DNA from: Agarophyton chilense | Taxonomy: Eukaryota; Rhodophyta; Florideophyceae; Gracilariales; Gracilariaceae | Assembly (NCBI GenBank): GCA_030374765.1 | Contig: JARGXX010000088.1 | Coordinates: forward strand, 310,001-374,000 | DNA: 64,000 nucleotides | Reading direction: 5' to 3' | In this document: in pieces, positions 1 to 10,193 of the stretch | How positions within the stretch are numbered: position 1 is the first letter of the stretch | Layout: every line of letters begins with the position of its first letter | The notes under the pieces: model-generated | What the model saw: only the letters and a program-made list of their open reading frames with translations | The model's database searches: none | What the model was told of the DNA's origin: nothing | Program-made: the position numbers and the translations under genes

Positions 1-1749
1 ATGTCAATGAGCAACGCAAGCGAACAGAAGTCACAACCAACTGATGTCGTAAAAAACCTGAATTATCCTCCTCTTGATCTTCAAGCGAACTATCGAACCG
101 CACTGGGTGTCAAATACGCTAATGGTCGAGACTCTGAGGTCAAACAATACTTAAACCGAGAGCGCGGCTTGACAGATGCTGTCTTGAGCGCCTATGGAGT
201 GGGCGCTACGAATGTCAGGTTCTTCGACGGGGAGAGTTGGTCCTCGCAACCAAGCATCACGTTTCCCATGTACGACGAAAACGGAAGGGTTGCGAGATAC
301 AAATTACGCTCTGTTCATGATAAGGGCTGTATGAAACTGGAACCAAAAGGCGGTCAGTGGGGATTGTTTGGCTTGCACATCGTACCGCCAAGTGCCGATG
401 AACTCATTTTGACGGAAGGAGAGTTGGATGCAATGAGCGTCTATCAAGCAACTGGTCGTGCGGCAGTTTCGGTTCCGAACGGAGCTTCGTCGTTGCCAAT
501 CCAGGCCTTGCCGCTTCTGGAGCGATTTCAACGAATTTATTTGTGGATGGATGAGGATGATGCTGGCCAAAACGGCGCAAGGCAGTTTTCACGAAAGCTT
601 GGTATTCGAAGATGTTTGGTGATCCGAGGCGCCAATAAGAACGACAGACGAATCAAGGATGCGAACGATTGTCTAAGAAACGGTGTTGAGATGGAACCGT
701 TGTTGAAAGCAGCTTCGCCCATTCAGCATGAGGGAGTTATGCAATTTAATGATTTGCGAGAAGATGTATTTGCTGAAATGATCGGAGAGGGAAGTGGTCA
801 AGGCGCAATTAAATGTCTATCATTGCCGCGGTTGAATGCATTGTTAAAAGGGCATCGTGTGGGAGAAGTAACCATTTTTAGTGGCCACACTGGCGTTGGA
901 AAGACTACGTTGTTGGGGCAAATGTCTCTGGACTACTGCTTACAAGGTGTGGGAACGTTGTGGGGATCATTTGAAGTACCGAACGTACGATTGGCGCAAA
1001 AGCTTCTGCAGCAGTTCCATGCGATTCATCGGGACGGATCCAACTTGGTGGAACGGTTCGACTACTGGGCTGATCGCTTCTCAGAAATGCCAATGTATTT
1101 CATGAAGTACCATGGATCGAATCCCGCACATCGAGTTGTAGATGTGATGGAGTACGCGAACTATGTTTTGGACTGCCGACACATGGTTTTAGACAACTTA
1201 CAGTTCATGACGTATAACACAAGTATAAATGAACGTGGAAAGTTTGAAGTGATGGATGACGCCCTTGGGCAGATTAGACAGTTTGCATCTGGATGCGGCG
1301 CACACGTGACGCTGGTTGTGCATCCGAGAAAAACGGACGATGACAATCGAATTCAAATCGCCAGCGTGTATGGCTCTGCAAAAGCTACGCAGGAGGCAGA
1401 TAACGTCCTTGTCTTGCAACGCACGGAACAAGGAAAAGAACTTGAGGTTCTCAAGAACCGATATGACGGAGCGGTAGGTTCGATTCGGCTTCGCTTCGAT
1501 AAGAAAAAGCTTCTTTACGCGGAGCTTGATGCCAGCGGTGACTGGATTGTACCCGCTTTGAATGAACGACGCAAACGAGCTGTGGGTGACGTTATGCCGG
1601 GAATTATAAGTAATGAAAAGGGGAGAGAGCGTTGGGTAGGCAATGGAATGCGCGGTGAAAGGGGTGGGAGGTCAGGTGGTGTGCGAAAACAATCAGTGGG
1701 TAACGAAAAGTTGGCAGGCAGCGAGGTTGATTCGCTGTTCGATAATTGA
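1..1749 (+). CDS. Twinkle-type organellar DNA primase-helicase (possibly 5' partial)
   Basis: Fuses a TOPRIM primase fold to a RecA-like DnaB/T7 gp4-type hexameric helicase, the organisation of the organellar replicative helicase of plants, algae and animals. Visible motifs: a TOPRIM block around residues 133-190, with the acidic residue in ILTEGELDA and the DxD-like stretch LWMDEDDAG; a Walker A at about 297-305 (SGHTGVGKTT); a Walker B-like MVLDNLQF near 395; and a conserved core to about 520 followed by a basic, low-complexity tail. The N-terminal zinc-binding module of plant and phage homologues is absent. The ATG is the first base of the window, so the real start may lie upstream and the zinc module could be outside; a short form like metazoan Twinkle is the alternative. 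The role in plastid or mitochondrial DNA replication is inferred from the family. No intron is needed in the visible part. Confidence 0.85.
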   Translation: MSMSNASEQKSQPTDVVKNLNYPPLDLQANYRTALGVKYANGRDSEVKQYLNRERGLTDAVLSAYGVGATNVRFFDGESWSSQPSITFPMYDENGRVARYKLRSVHDKGCMKLEPKGGQWGLFGLHIVPPSADELILTEGELDAMSVYQATGRAAVSVPNGASSLPIQALPLLERFQRIYLWMDEDDAGQNGARQFSRKLGIRRCLVIRGANKNDRRIKDANDCLRNGVEMEPLLKAASPIQHEGVMQFNDLREDVFAEMIGEGSGQGAIKCLSLPRLNALLKGHRVGEVTIFSGHTGVGKTTLLGQMSLDYCLQGVGTLWGSFEVPNVRLAQKLLQQFHAIHRDGSNLVERFDYWADRFSEMPMYFMKYHGSNPAHRVVDVMEYANYVLDCRHMVLDNLQFMTYNTSINERGKFEVMDDALGQIRQFASGCGAHVTLVVHPRKTDDDNRIQIASVYGSAKATQEADNVLVLQRTEQGKELEVLKNRYDGAVGSIRLRFDKKKLLYAELDASGDWIVPALNERRKRAVGDVMPGIISNEKGRERWVGNGMRGERGGRSGGVRKQSVGNEKLAGSEVDSLFDN

Positions 1750-2319
1750 GCCGCAAGGTGGCGTCAAAGTGCGTCATTACAAACAGGCGCATCGCAATGC
1801 GTTGCAACGGACGTGGGGCATTGGAATCGTCAAAGAGGACGGGTTTGAAATTTGAAGTTAATCGCAGGGTGTTGACAAGAATAATGTCAGAGAAGCATTA
1901 TTGCATCAGACAGCGACGTTTCCACCGAGCAAGATCAATCGACAAGCTGCCCAACCCTGTCAGGGTGGTGCGGAGCTGGGCGCGAAGCGCGCTCATTGGC
2001 TCTTCTCGTGCTGCAAGCTTGCACCTTGGTACTGTAATAGTATCGCCCGATGGACGATGCACACTTCGGCCAGCGCACTGCTAGGTTACGCGCCGTGGCA
2101 CGTGGCTTGACACAAGCTGAACCCGCATTTCAACCTTCAAACTGCGACGTTGCTTCGCTGGTTTTTTTCTTATCACCCTTCCACCTCGGAAGTTCTAAGG
2201 TTTTCGACGCGTTAATCGCTCCCGATCTCCACCCGAAATCTTCGGTGCAATCGGTCCGTTTCGAGGAGACGAAAAGACTCGACTTATTCCAACGGCTTTC
2301 CATACCAGATTGCAATATT
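1750..2319. other. Intergenic gap upstream of DAHP synthase
   Basis: 570 bp between the helicase stop and the chosen DAHP synthase start. It presumably holds the 3' end of the helicase transcript and the DAHP synthase promoter. The DAHP synthase frame stays open upstream to about 2050, but that extension has no family similarity. No other feature recognised. Confidence 0.5.
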
Positions 2320-3982
2320 ATGCAATCCGCTGCATTCCTGTCCCCGCTTTCGCTCCCCGTGAGGTCTGTGCCGCTTGAAGTATCGCTTACATTCTGTCCA
2401 TCCGGAACACGCCCAAGCGTAGCATGCCCATCCGCAGTCTTGCAGGAACCCGCATCGCCTGTGTCCCCCACTTCAACTTGGAGGCCATCGAGCTGGCGTT
2501 CGAAGCAAGCCCTGCAGCAGCCGCTATATCCCGACGCTCAAGAGCTTGTCGCTGTTCAGCGCCAGCTTTCCCATATGCCTCCCCTGGTTGCACCTGGCGA
2601 AATGCATGCGCTTCAAGAGCAGCTTGCCGCTGTCTGTCGTGGGAACGCCTTTGTCCTCCAAGGTGGCGATTGTGCGGAGTCTCTTGATGAGAGTGCTGAT
2701 GGCATCAAATCAACCTTGTCCACTTTGTTCAAGATGGCTGTGGTGCTCATGTGGGGTGGTAAGAAACACGTCATAAAAATTGGCCGTATGGCGGGCCAAT
2801 ATGGAAAGCCTAGGAGCAGTGAATTTGAAAAGCGTGATGGTGTGAAGTTGCCCAGTTACAGGGGAGAGGTATGTTTCTTTCTACATTTCTCGATTCCTGT
2901 CACGCAATCTATGCGAAACGATTTGTTCTGACTCACTCTGTTAGAATATCAATGGGGCGCCGTTCACATTCAAAGCACGTACCCCGGATCCTCATCGCAT
3001 GTTACGGGCGTATCACAGTAGTGCTGCAACTTCCAATTTAGCTCGTGCCCTTGCAGGCGGCGGGTTCGCTGATCTCACCCGCGTCAAGGAATGGGGCATG
3101 GATTGGTCTTTGGCCACATCTCGCGGAAGGCAATATATGGCAACTGCTGAGCGCATTTCTGAGGCTCTGTCCTTCATGGACACATGTGGTTTGTCTCGCA
3201 ACCAACCTATCATGACTAGCACAGACGTCTATACCTCTCATGAGGCTTTGCTTCTGCCATATGAGGAAGCGCTTACGCGATTCGACGTAGAGACTGGAAA
3301 CTTTTACGCTGGAAGTGGTCATTTGCTCTGGGTTGGGGAACGCACTAGAGGAATTCATCATGCGCATGTGGAGTTTGCCAGAGGCATTTCAAATCGTGAG
3401 TCCTATCCATCTAACCTTCGTTGTCCACTTAGTGCTTCGTTTCTAACCATAATGTACAATTGTCAATTATTGCTTTCTGCAGCCGTTGCCGTGAAGGCTG
3501 GTCCTACTATGAAGCCTGAGGACTTACTTCGTTTGTGTGATGTTTTAAACCCTCATAACATTCCCGGCCGTCTAATGATCATCATTCGAATGGGGGCCGA
3601 TAAAATTCTGCAGAAATTTCCCCCGCTTATTCGAGCTGTTCAACGTGAGGGACGCCATGTGGTCTGGGTGTCTGATAGCATGCATGGAAACACCTTCAAA
3701 TCCGATTCCGGTTTCAAGACGCGTTCGTGGAACCAGATCATAGCTGAAGTGCGAGGCTTTTTTACCATCCATGCCGCCGAGGGCTCTGTTCCAGGTGGTC
3801 TTCACTTCGAAATGACTGGAAAAGAAGTAACGGAATGTGTCGGAGGCACAAAGCAAGTTAAGTCGGAACACCTCTCTCAAAAATATGAAAGCTTGTGCGA
3901 TCCCAGACTAAATCAATCACAATCTCTTGAAATGGCCTTTGAGGTGGCCGAGATTTTGCGCTCTATGCGGAACTCCGAATAG
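2320..3982 (+). CDS. Class II (plant-type) 3-deoxy-D-arabino-heptulosonate 7-phosphate synthase, plastid; two introns
   Basis: First enzyme of the shikimate pathway: condenses phosphoenolpyruvate and erythrose 4-phosphate to DAHP. It is the class II type of plants, not the AroFGH type. Class II signatures: WRPSSWRSKQALQQPLYP, FVLQGGDCAES, IGRMAGQYGKPRSS, NINGAPF, AHVEFARGI, MHGNTFKS, EMTGKEVTECVGG, CDPRLNQSQSLE. Two GT-AG introns are supported by restoring these motifs: 2869-2944 (76 bp, with in-frame stops) between YRGE and NING, and 3396-3482 (87 bp, a multiple of three without stops) after ARGISN. Joining 2320-2868, 2945-3395 and 3483-3982 gives 499 residues. The ATG at 2320 begins a Ser/Pro/Leu-rich leader of about 50 residues that looks like a plastid transit peptide. 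An upstream start near 2050 is possible but unsupported. Confidence 0.92.
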
Positions 3983-4474
3983 TACAACATCAAAAGCCAT
4001 ACGTAGCCTACCATTGCAACGGTTTCATGTTGTATACGCTGCAGATATTTCACATGCAAGCCGTTTCATTCATTAAGTTTGATCAGATTTATTAGTTCAC
4101 ACACCTAGTTCTTTGAACAATGTGAGAAAATGTTAATTATTACTTGCACAGGGCGGAAAAGGCTGTCAGTGGCCTGGACCACATTGACGTTCGGAACAGC
4201 ACGATTGCGGAGAGAGGATTTGCTGAGGAACAGTCGCACGAAATAATCCTGTTTAGCTTCTGGTAGGAAGAAAATGTGCGCTGTCATTATGGTACTGCTC
4301 GATCACAGTGTTGGTTTATGCGCGTTTTGTTCGCGCTTGTTAGTAAAAGTTATGTCGAACCTCTGGCGCAGAAACATCTATCTATTTAGTCGATCGTCAC
4401 AAGTGAAGTTGAAGTCGTTCTGGGTGGTCTCCTCGCGAGCATACCTGTCAATATATCAATCGGGGAACACGCCA
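3983..4474. other. Convergent intergenic gap
   Basis: About 490 bp between the 3' ends of DAHP synthase (+) and Dicer (-). It must hold both termination regions. No gene or repeat recognised. Confidence 0.5.
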
Positions 4475-7400
4475 TTAACACTCCCCTCCACGACTTGCTA
4501 TCAATCTGTAATGGAGGCCACGCTGCTTTAGCCGGGCTCTAAGCCTAGAACTGGGACTGTTTGGATCATCCTCGTCGGCACGAAGTCTTTCTAGCGCATT
4601 CACAGCCGCCTGAAGTTTCGCTCGTTTCCATCTGCTTCCTTTTCCTATCGAAATTTTTTCCCCGAGCACGTAAACCGATACAATACTAAATCTTCCTTTC
4701 CGTCCCCTACTTTTCGTTGCCTCGTATCGCGGCATGCTTCCTAGTTTCCATTCTCTCATCACAAGATCATGAAGTTCATTCACTGGATGTAGGTCATCTC
4801 GACTTGGATCTGCATTTATGCGCAATGAATCGCGAAGCAAGTTCATACAAACCCTCCAAGCATGGCGTAGGCCCGAGTCCACATATACGGCGCCAACGAT
4901 CGACTCAAAAACGTCTCCAAGAATCTTTGGAGCTGCAAGCTCTCCAAGATTACGTTTGAAAGTACCATGACCTCCTAGTTCATCCTCTTGAGTTAAATCC
5001 TGATTCACAGTTGCTGCAAACTGTTGAACATCCCGAGCCATTTTCCCAGAGCTGATGTACAAAAAGTTGTGCAGCCCAAGGGTTATGCTTGTTCTAGCAA
5101 ACGCTTCGTTGCTGACAACATTTGATTTGAGGTCGGTAAGTTTGCCCGGGTCAAGCTCGGGGTACATTTCGTACAGGTACCGCACGACAAAAAAGTCTGC
5201 AATCGCATCCCCAAGAAATTCCAGGCGTTCGAATGTTTCAAGATCCGCATAGGGCTTGTTCTGGTGGTACGAAGAGTGGGTCATGGCACAAACGAGTAAA
5301 GGCCTTCGCTTAAATATGTAACCGATGTTTTTCTCGATGATACCGAAATGTTCTTCCCATGGCTTCGACGGCGTCGCGATGCGTTCGTCGTACGGAAACG
5401 CAGCAGGCGAAATTTCGATCGGTGCCGGGGACCCCTTCATATGCATCGCATGAGCAGCAGCAAGCAACATTTCAGAGTGCGATGGTTCAACGTCGTCAAA
5501 AACACTGAAAGCTTCCAATAGTTTATATCCACATATATATCCTTGCTCAACAGATATCGCAGAAAACGGATGACAAATGTTGGATTCCTCGTTCTTATGC
5601 TCAGTTTCTTGGCTTACAAGAAGTGGTTCTTCTTTTGCTTCGTTAGGAAGACTTTCATTTCCTTGAAGCTCTTTTTCCTCCGCTGAATCGTTCTCATCAT
5701 CAGAATCGTTGCACAAATCAATAACCCAGTTCGAAGGATTTTCACGCTTTTCCAGATCAACCGCTTGAAGTTGAAGCGTTTCTTCACTTAGAGAACTTGC
5801 TCCATGAAGAAAAAATGCTCCACAAAGAGCCTCAACAACATCGGCAAGGCCTTTCACGGAAATCATTTGGCATCGCCCGCCCATATCCGTGCCCGGGGGC
5901 TTCCAGTCACTGACTTCCTCTCTTCTGTTTCTGCAGTAGTTCTGGAGCCCGATTGCCCTCCCAACTTCAAAGAGGCGAGCGTTACATACGAGGTCCCTCC
6001 GCTTTTTATGCATCTTTCCTTCTGAGTCATGTGGAAACCGTGTAAATACTCTGACCGTGGATGATAGCTTCAGGAGGGCGTCCCCTAGGAACTCTAATCT
6101 CTCATAATTAGCTATTTGGCTAACGCTTGTAGAAGTTACAGACCTGATAAGGAGCCCGAGATCACACCTCATTCCCGTCTTCTTGAATAGCATATCCCTC
6201 AACTCACACATGGCAAGATGGTGTTCCAATAACAGTGCAACGGGTGGTATAAAAAGGGAACCAGCTGACGTTGGATGCCTTCTACAAAGCTCCGGAATGA
6301 GAAATCGCATCTCGCCCGATTCAGCTACGACACGGTGGCATAACTGAAGGTGAGAAACTCCTTGAACCAAATCACACAAATCCATAAGAGTTCGAGCTCT
6401 AGGCGCGACGCCCATGAGTAGAGGCTGGGTGAGATACTTCAACCTTTGCGGATAGTACCTCTTCATGTAGGTCTCCAATGTATAGCGTACATCACCGGTC
6501 CAAAACTTTCGCTTCTTCGATATATTTCGTTCAACATCAAATTTCTTGAGATGAGAGGAGCCGCTATTTTTCCGCCGCCGCTTTCTCGTTTTCTCTTGCT
6601 CTTCGATAACAAAAAGATTTCTCTTCATGCACCATTTGACTGGGGTAAGCGAACCATTGTCTGCTGAATTTCCAAAATGAAGCGGTAAGATTCGAGTGTC
6701 TTTTTTTAAAAGGCCACTCAAAGAAACTTCCGGCTCTTGGTCTACTGTGTCATTTGTAAGGTCTACAAGTTCATGGGTATGACTGCCTGGAGAAGAATTC
6801 TTCTTTGCAGCTTCAGCATGCTTGACAATTGTCTTCTTATCGGCATGAACATTGACAAGGTGACGAAGGTCATCATGAGGCCAGACCGTGCCATCCTCGC
6901 GAAGCGCAAACTTTCGGCTCCGCGTTATTTCGCACAGTGGGCTGATGTTGTGTTGCAACTTTCCAGAAAGAACGAAAAACTCGGAAGATATTGAAGAATA
7001 CAGAAGGGCGCCTTCCAGTTTTCTGAAATGATCTGAGCTCCGTGTTTCCGGTTTTCGACCTTCAAACGCACGCGTTTCTATGTTCTGAAGTTCAACAACT
7101 GTCAGTACATTTTCCCAGTCGATTTCTCGAGGGTGTTCTACATCACTCTCGTCATTTAAAATGCCCTGGTCTTCTGGTTCAAAGTATTTCCTAACCATTT
7201 CATTTCCAATACTATTGGGCTTACGCCTCCTTTGCTCCTCATTTCCATGTGCAAGATCACCATCACTCTTTCTCCCTTTTGGCTCTTTTGGTGTAGATAA
7301 AGATCCTGTTGGTCTACTTGGTAAAATTAGATACATACGACAATATCTGCGTCCAGATCCCAACTTATTTTGAGTAGTAACAGCCATTTGCTCGGCTTCC

Positions 7401-9658
7401 CATACAAAATGAGATTTGTGCACCAATCGCGTTAGAAACGGGAACAAAACTGCAACGTATTCTCTGCCTAACTTAATCTGGTCGTCAGATAACTTAATGG
7501 GCCCTTGATAGAATAGCTTTGCATAACCCGACACGGAGATGGTACTACCTGTTCCATAAAATGTATCTCTCAAGGATACAAGTGATTCGTCTTCACCAAG
7601 TTTTCGAGAAAATACAAACACAAAATCTTCAATACCGCAACGACGTGCCTCTGCAGTTGACGAAGGAACATTGTGTGATGGAATATCATTGTAGAGAACC
7701 ACAGAGTACTGATAACCGGTGTTGTCTGAATTTAAATAAGGTCCAAGAAGCGCGACTGCAGGTTTACAAGCAAAGGGCGAAGTCATCTCTAATTCACTGT
7801 TCCTTCTCCTCTCGTAGAATTCCCCTTTTGCTCTGGCTGACCTCATTTGCCCCATCCCCCAGTTCCGAGAGTGATTATGTGCAGCGAAAAGTCGTCTTCT
7901 CTTAGGGTTGTTTATGGCTCCCTTCGAGATCAGAGGATAGATATTTTCCATTCCATCGCTTTCCTGTTCATTCGAGTCCCTTTTGGTATCATGATCACCA
8001 TCAGTCAAATCAATCACATTATTAGTAGTGACCTTTTGTTCTCCATGAGTTATGCTGACGACGCCCGGCTCTCGAGCTTTGTCAGGCTCATTAGGCGTTC
8101 GAGCTTCGCTATAAACTAGTCTTCTTTGTCTAAAGACGATGACGCGACAGCGGCCTCCACCACCATCGATGCTCGAATCAGCTACTGAGCCGTCAAATCT
8201 TATCACAAGTGGAGTGGGTGCCAAAGGCCTCTGGGATCTATTGCGGGTGAGATATGTGTTTGCAACAATCAAAATATGAACGACACCTGCCGCTAAGCCT
8301 GCTACACCTTCGTCATCGGTCTCATCACCCTGCCATTGACATTCTGTGTGTTGAGATGAGGTATACTGATGTACATCAGAACTTAAACAACCCAAAACTG
8401 TTTGAATAATCAATGCTTGAAACATCGGAATAGCACGCAGGACCTCTCCCAAGGCACAAGCAACGATGGGATGGCCGGCATGAATTATGACGGAAAGTGG
8501 GTGCGATTTTGTAGAACAGGCATATACAAACTGCAGTTCGCGGATAAGGTAAAATGCTTTCTCAGACATACCAACAAAATCGCCTTCCCCAAGTGTGGTA
8601 GTGGACATGGAACGGAATCGAACCGATGCGGGGTGAATCAAACGATCTCTCGCATAGCGCTTTCGACGTTCAGAAGCTTTCAGAAAGAGAGCGACTCCTG
8701 TAAATCCTACCTCCCGTTCCAAGAGAACCAATTCATCATTTCCAAGCTTCATGCTGTTCTGAGCAGCTACAGCCCCTGGTCGACTGAGATATCGTTGGTC
8801 CTCCATGTCGAAAGCAGAATTTTGAGAGTGAATAGTGTACGGAATGTTCTCGACATCTATCAAGCCCCCATTTACGTCCCTTGCGCTGTTTCCGTAGCAA
8901 GGGCTCCACAGGACATCATGAGATGCTTCAAAAACACTTCGAGACATGAGATTATATTCAATTGGATATAACATCAATCGGTTCAGATTAACTCTGGATA
9001 CTGCTAAAATCCGGGGACGCCGACTACGCGGCAGAGCGCGGCAAAAGTCTCTGATCAACGTAGCGGAAGGATGGGATCGCAAACTCGCGTTCTCTGCATG
9101 ATCGACCAGAAGCAAGCTTGCTCGCCGCAAATGCAGCTTGACTGTTCGCGCATGGGCCAAGGCCAACTCTGTGCTGGTTATAACTACGTCGTAATCTGCC
9201 AAAAGACTGTTTAAAGGGTAGTCTTTCGATGTGTGTGGATTTCCATGCTGTGCAGTTCGTAGTTGAGCATGTGAAGAGAAGAGAAAGAAAAACCTTAGAG
9301 TGTTGGGATGAGTAGTGAGTATCAATACAGAACGTAAAGGGCGTTTGATTGCCAGTTGATCCTTAGAGCGTCGGATGCGTTCTACTTGAAGAATATGTTG
9401 AACGGAATCGATGAGCAATCGCTCATGGGCATTCGGGGGATGTTTCGAGACGTGTTGATTTTGAGGAATAATAATCAACAAGTTGTGAAGTTCGAGCCTT
9501 GGTAAAGAGCTTCTCAAGGCGTCCGTATCTGAAGATAAAGACGCCACGGGTGCTGTTTTCGAGACAGCTCGTCTCTCGGAAACTATTTCTACCGCCGACG
9601 GGGAGCTCGGTGCTCTTCCCTCCGCCCTCGAGGTTGGACTCGTTGGCAAACGCGACAT
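4475..9658 (-). CDS. Dicer-like protein with degenerate helicase, PAZ-like region, two RNase III domains and a dsRBD
   Basis: A single intronless frame of 1727 residues. Dicer cuts long double-stranded RNA into small RNAs. RNase IIIa has NYERLEFLGDALLKL at about residue 1183 and the downstream acidic block DVVEALCGAFF. RNase IIIb has FERLEFLGDAIADFF at about 1475 and LGDVFESIVGAVYVDSG, so both active sites look preserved. A double-stranded RNA-binding domain lies at about 1620-1690 (PVNELHDLVMREWK to KLQAAVNALERL). Before RNase IIIa, YYPQRLKYLTQPLLMG near 1075 matches the segment that closes a Dicer platform/PAZ region. The N-terminal 100-530 residues resemble a DExD/H helicase only weakly: LLLVDHAENA stands where the DECH box should be, VIRFDG near 505 resembles the region before motif VI, and no Walker A GKT is visible. 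Long charged linkers separate the domains. The start is the first ATG; it is divergent with the peptide deformylase gene. Confidence 0.9.
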   Translation of the reverse strand: MSRLPTSPTSRAEGRAPSSPSAVEIVSERRAVSKTAPVASLSSDTDALRSSLPRLELHNLLIIIPQNQHVSKHPPNAHERLLIDSVQHILQVERIRRSKDQLAIKRPLRSVLILTTHPNTLRFFFLFSSHAQLRTAQHGNPHTSKDYPLNSLLADYDVVITSTELALAHARTVKLHLRRASLLLVDHAENASLRSHPSATLIRDFCRALPRSRRPRILAVSRVNLNRLMLYPIEYNLMSRSVFEASHDVLWSPCYGNSARDVNGGLIDVENIPYTIHSQNSAFDMEDQRYLSRPGAVAAQNSMKLGNDELVLLEREVGFTGVALFLKASERRKRYARDRLIHPASVRFRSMSTTTLGEGDFVGMSEKAFYLIRELQFVYACSTKSHPLSVIIHAGHPIVACALGEVLRAIPMFQALIIQTVLGCLSSDVHQYTSSQHTECQWQGDETDDEGVAGLAAGVVHILIVANTYLTRNRSQRPLAPTPLVIRFDGSVADSSIDGGGGRCRVIVFRQRRLVYSEARTPNEPDKAREPGVVSITHGEQKVTTNNVIDLTDGDHDTKRDSNEQESDGMENIYPLISKGAINNPKRRRLFAAHNHSRNWGMGQMRSARAKGEFYERRRNSELEMTSPFACKPAVALLGPYLNSDNTGYQYSVVLYNDIPSHNVPSSTAEARRCGIEDFVFVFSRKLGEDESLVSLRDTFYGTGSTISVSGYAKLFYQGPIKLSDDQIKLGREYVAVLFPFLTRLVHKSHFVWEAEQMAVTTQNKLGSGRRYCRMYLILPSRPTGSLSTPKEPKGRKSDGDLAHGNEEQRRRKPNSIGNEMVRKYFEPEDQGILNDESDVEHPREIDWENVLTVVELQNIETRAFEGRKPETRSSDHFRKLEGALLYSSISSEFFVLSGKLQHNISPLCEITRSRKFALREDGTVWPHDDLRHLVNVHADKKTIVKHAEAAKKNSSPGSHTHELVDLTNDTVDQEPEVSLSGLLKKDTRILPLHFGNSADNGSLTPVKWCMKRNLFVIEEQEKTRKRRRKNSGSSHLKKFDVERNISKKRKFWTGDVRYTLETYMKRYYPQRLKYLTQPLLMGVAPRARTLMDLCDLVQGVSHLQLCHRVVAESGEMRFLIPELCRRHPTSAGSLFIPPVALLLEHHLAMCELRDMLFKKTGMRCDLGLLIRSVTSTSVSQIANYERLEFLGDALLKLSSTVRVFTRFPHDSEGKMHKKRRDLVCNARLFEVGRAIGLQNYCRNRREEVSDWKPPGTDMGGRCQMISVKGLADVVEALCGAFFLHGASSLSEETLQLQAVDLEKRENPSNWVIDLCNDSDDENDSAEEKELQGNESLPNEAKEEPLLVSQETEHKNEESNICHPFSAISVEQGYICGYKLLEAFSVFDDVEPSHSEMLLAAAHAMHMKGSPAPIEISPAAFPYDERIATPSKPWEEHFGIIEKNIGYIFKRRPLLVCAMTHSSYHQNKPYADLETFERLEFLGDAIADFFVVRYLYEMYPELDPGKLTDLKSNVVSNEAFARTSITLGLHNFLYISSGKMARDVQQFAATVNQDLTQEDELGGHGTFKRNLGELAAPKILGDVFESIVGAVYVDSGLRHAWRVCMNLLRDSLRINADPSRDDLHPVNELHDLVMREWKLGSMPRYEATKSRGRKGRFSIVSVYVLGEKISIGKGSRWKRAKLQAAVNALERLRADEDDPNSPSSRLRARLKQRGLHYRLIASRGGEC

Positions 9659-10193
9659 GAGAAAAGCAAAGCACTGCGCCTGGAAAGGAAAGTATGGGGC
9701 CCGTGTGAAGAGTATGGCGGGCTACGTACGCGGGAGGAAAGATAAGGCGAACGGGAACATGAGTAAACAGAGAGGGAAATCACACTCGGCCGGTCAGAGA
9801 GGCGAGCGAGAAGAAACAAACAAAGTATTCATCCACGGCCGTACGAAGACAGCTAAACCACGAAGTGTATAAATAATTGAAGTTGCATGTTTGATAGCAG
9901 TTGGCAGTTTTTCCACGGAGAACCTCACGTGTAACGCGATTTTGGCCAAAATTCTCTTGATCCCGTTGGGACATTTGCGTCGTTTGCTAGCTAGCTAGAG
10001 TTGCTATGGCAATCCGGCGCCATTATTCTACAGGCCTGACTAGAACACATAATTGTCCCCCGAAAGCGGACTCCTTAATATCTCAACAACTTCTGCGAAC
10101 TTTGTATTTCGTCTTTATCTCACGGACACTAGTACCAAAAATTTCTGATTACAAACATTTTCCAACACGCACTCTTTCGTCACTTCCGGCGAA
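9659..10193. promoter_or_regulatory. Shared 5' intergenic region of the divergent Dicer and peptide deformylase genes
   Basis: 535 bp between two divergent ATGs, so it must contain both promoters and 5' leaders. The half next to Dicer is purine-rich on the + strand; the other half is more AT-rich. I could not assign a TATA box or other defined element with confidence. Confidence 0.45.

Noticed and set aside
8402-8971. A 189-codon plus-strand frame inside the Dicer gene
   Set aside because: Antisense shadow of a strongly supported coding region.
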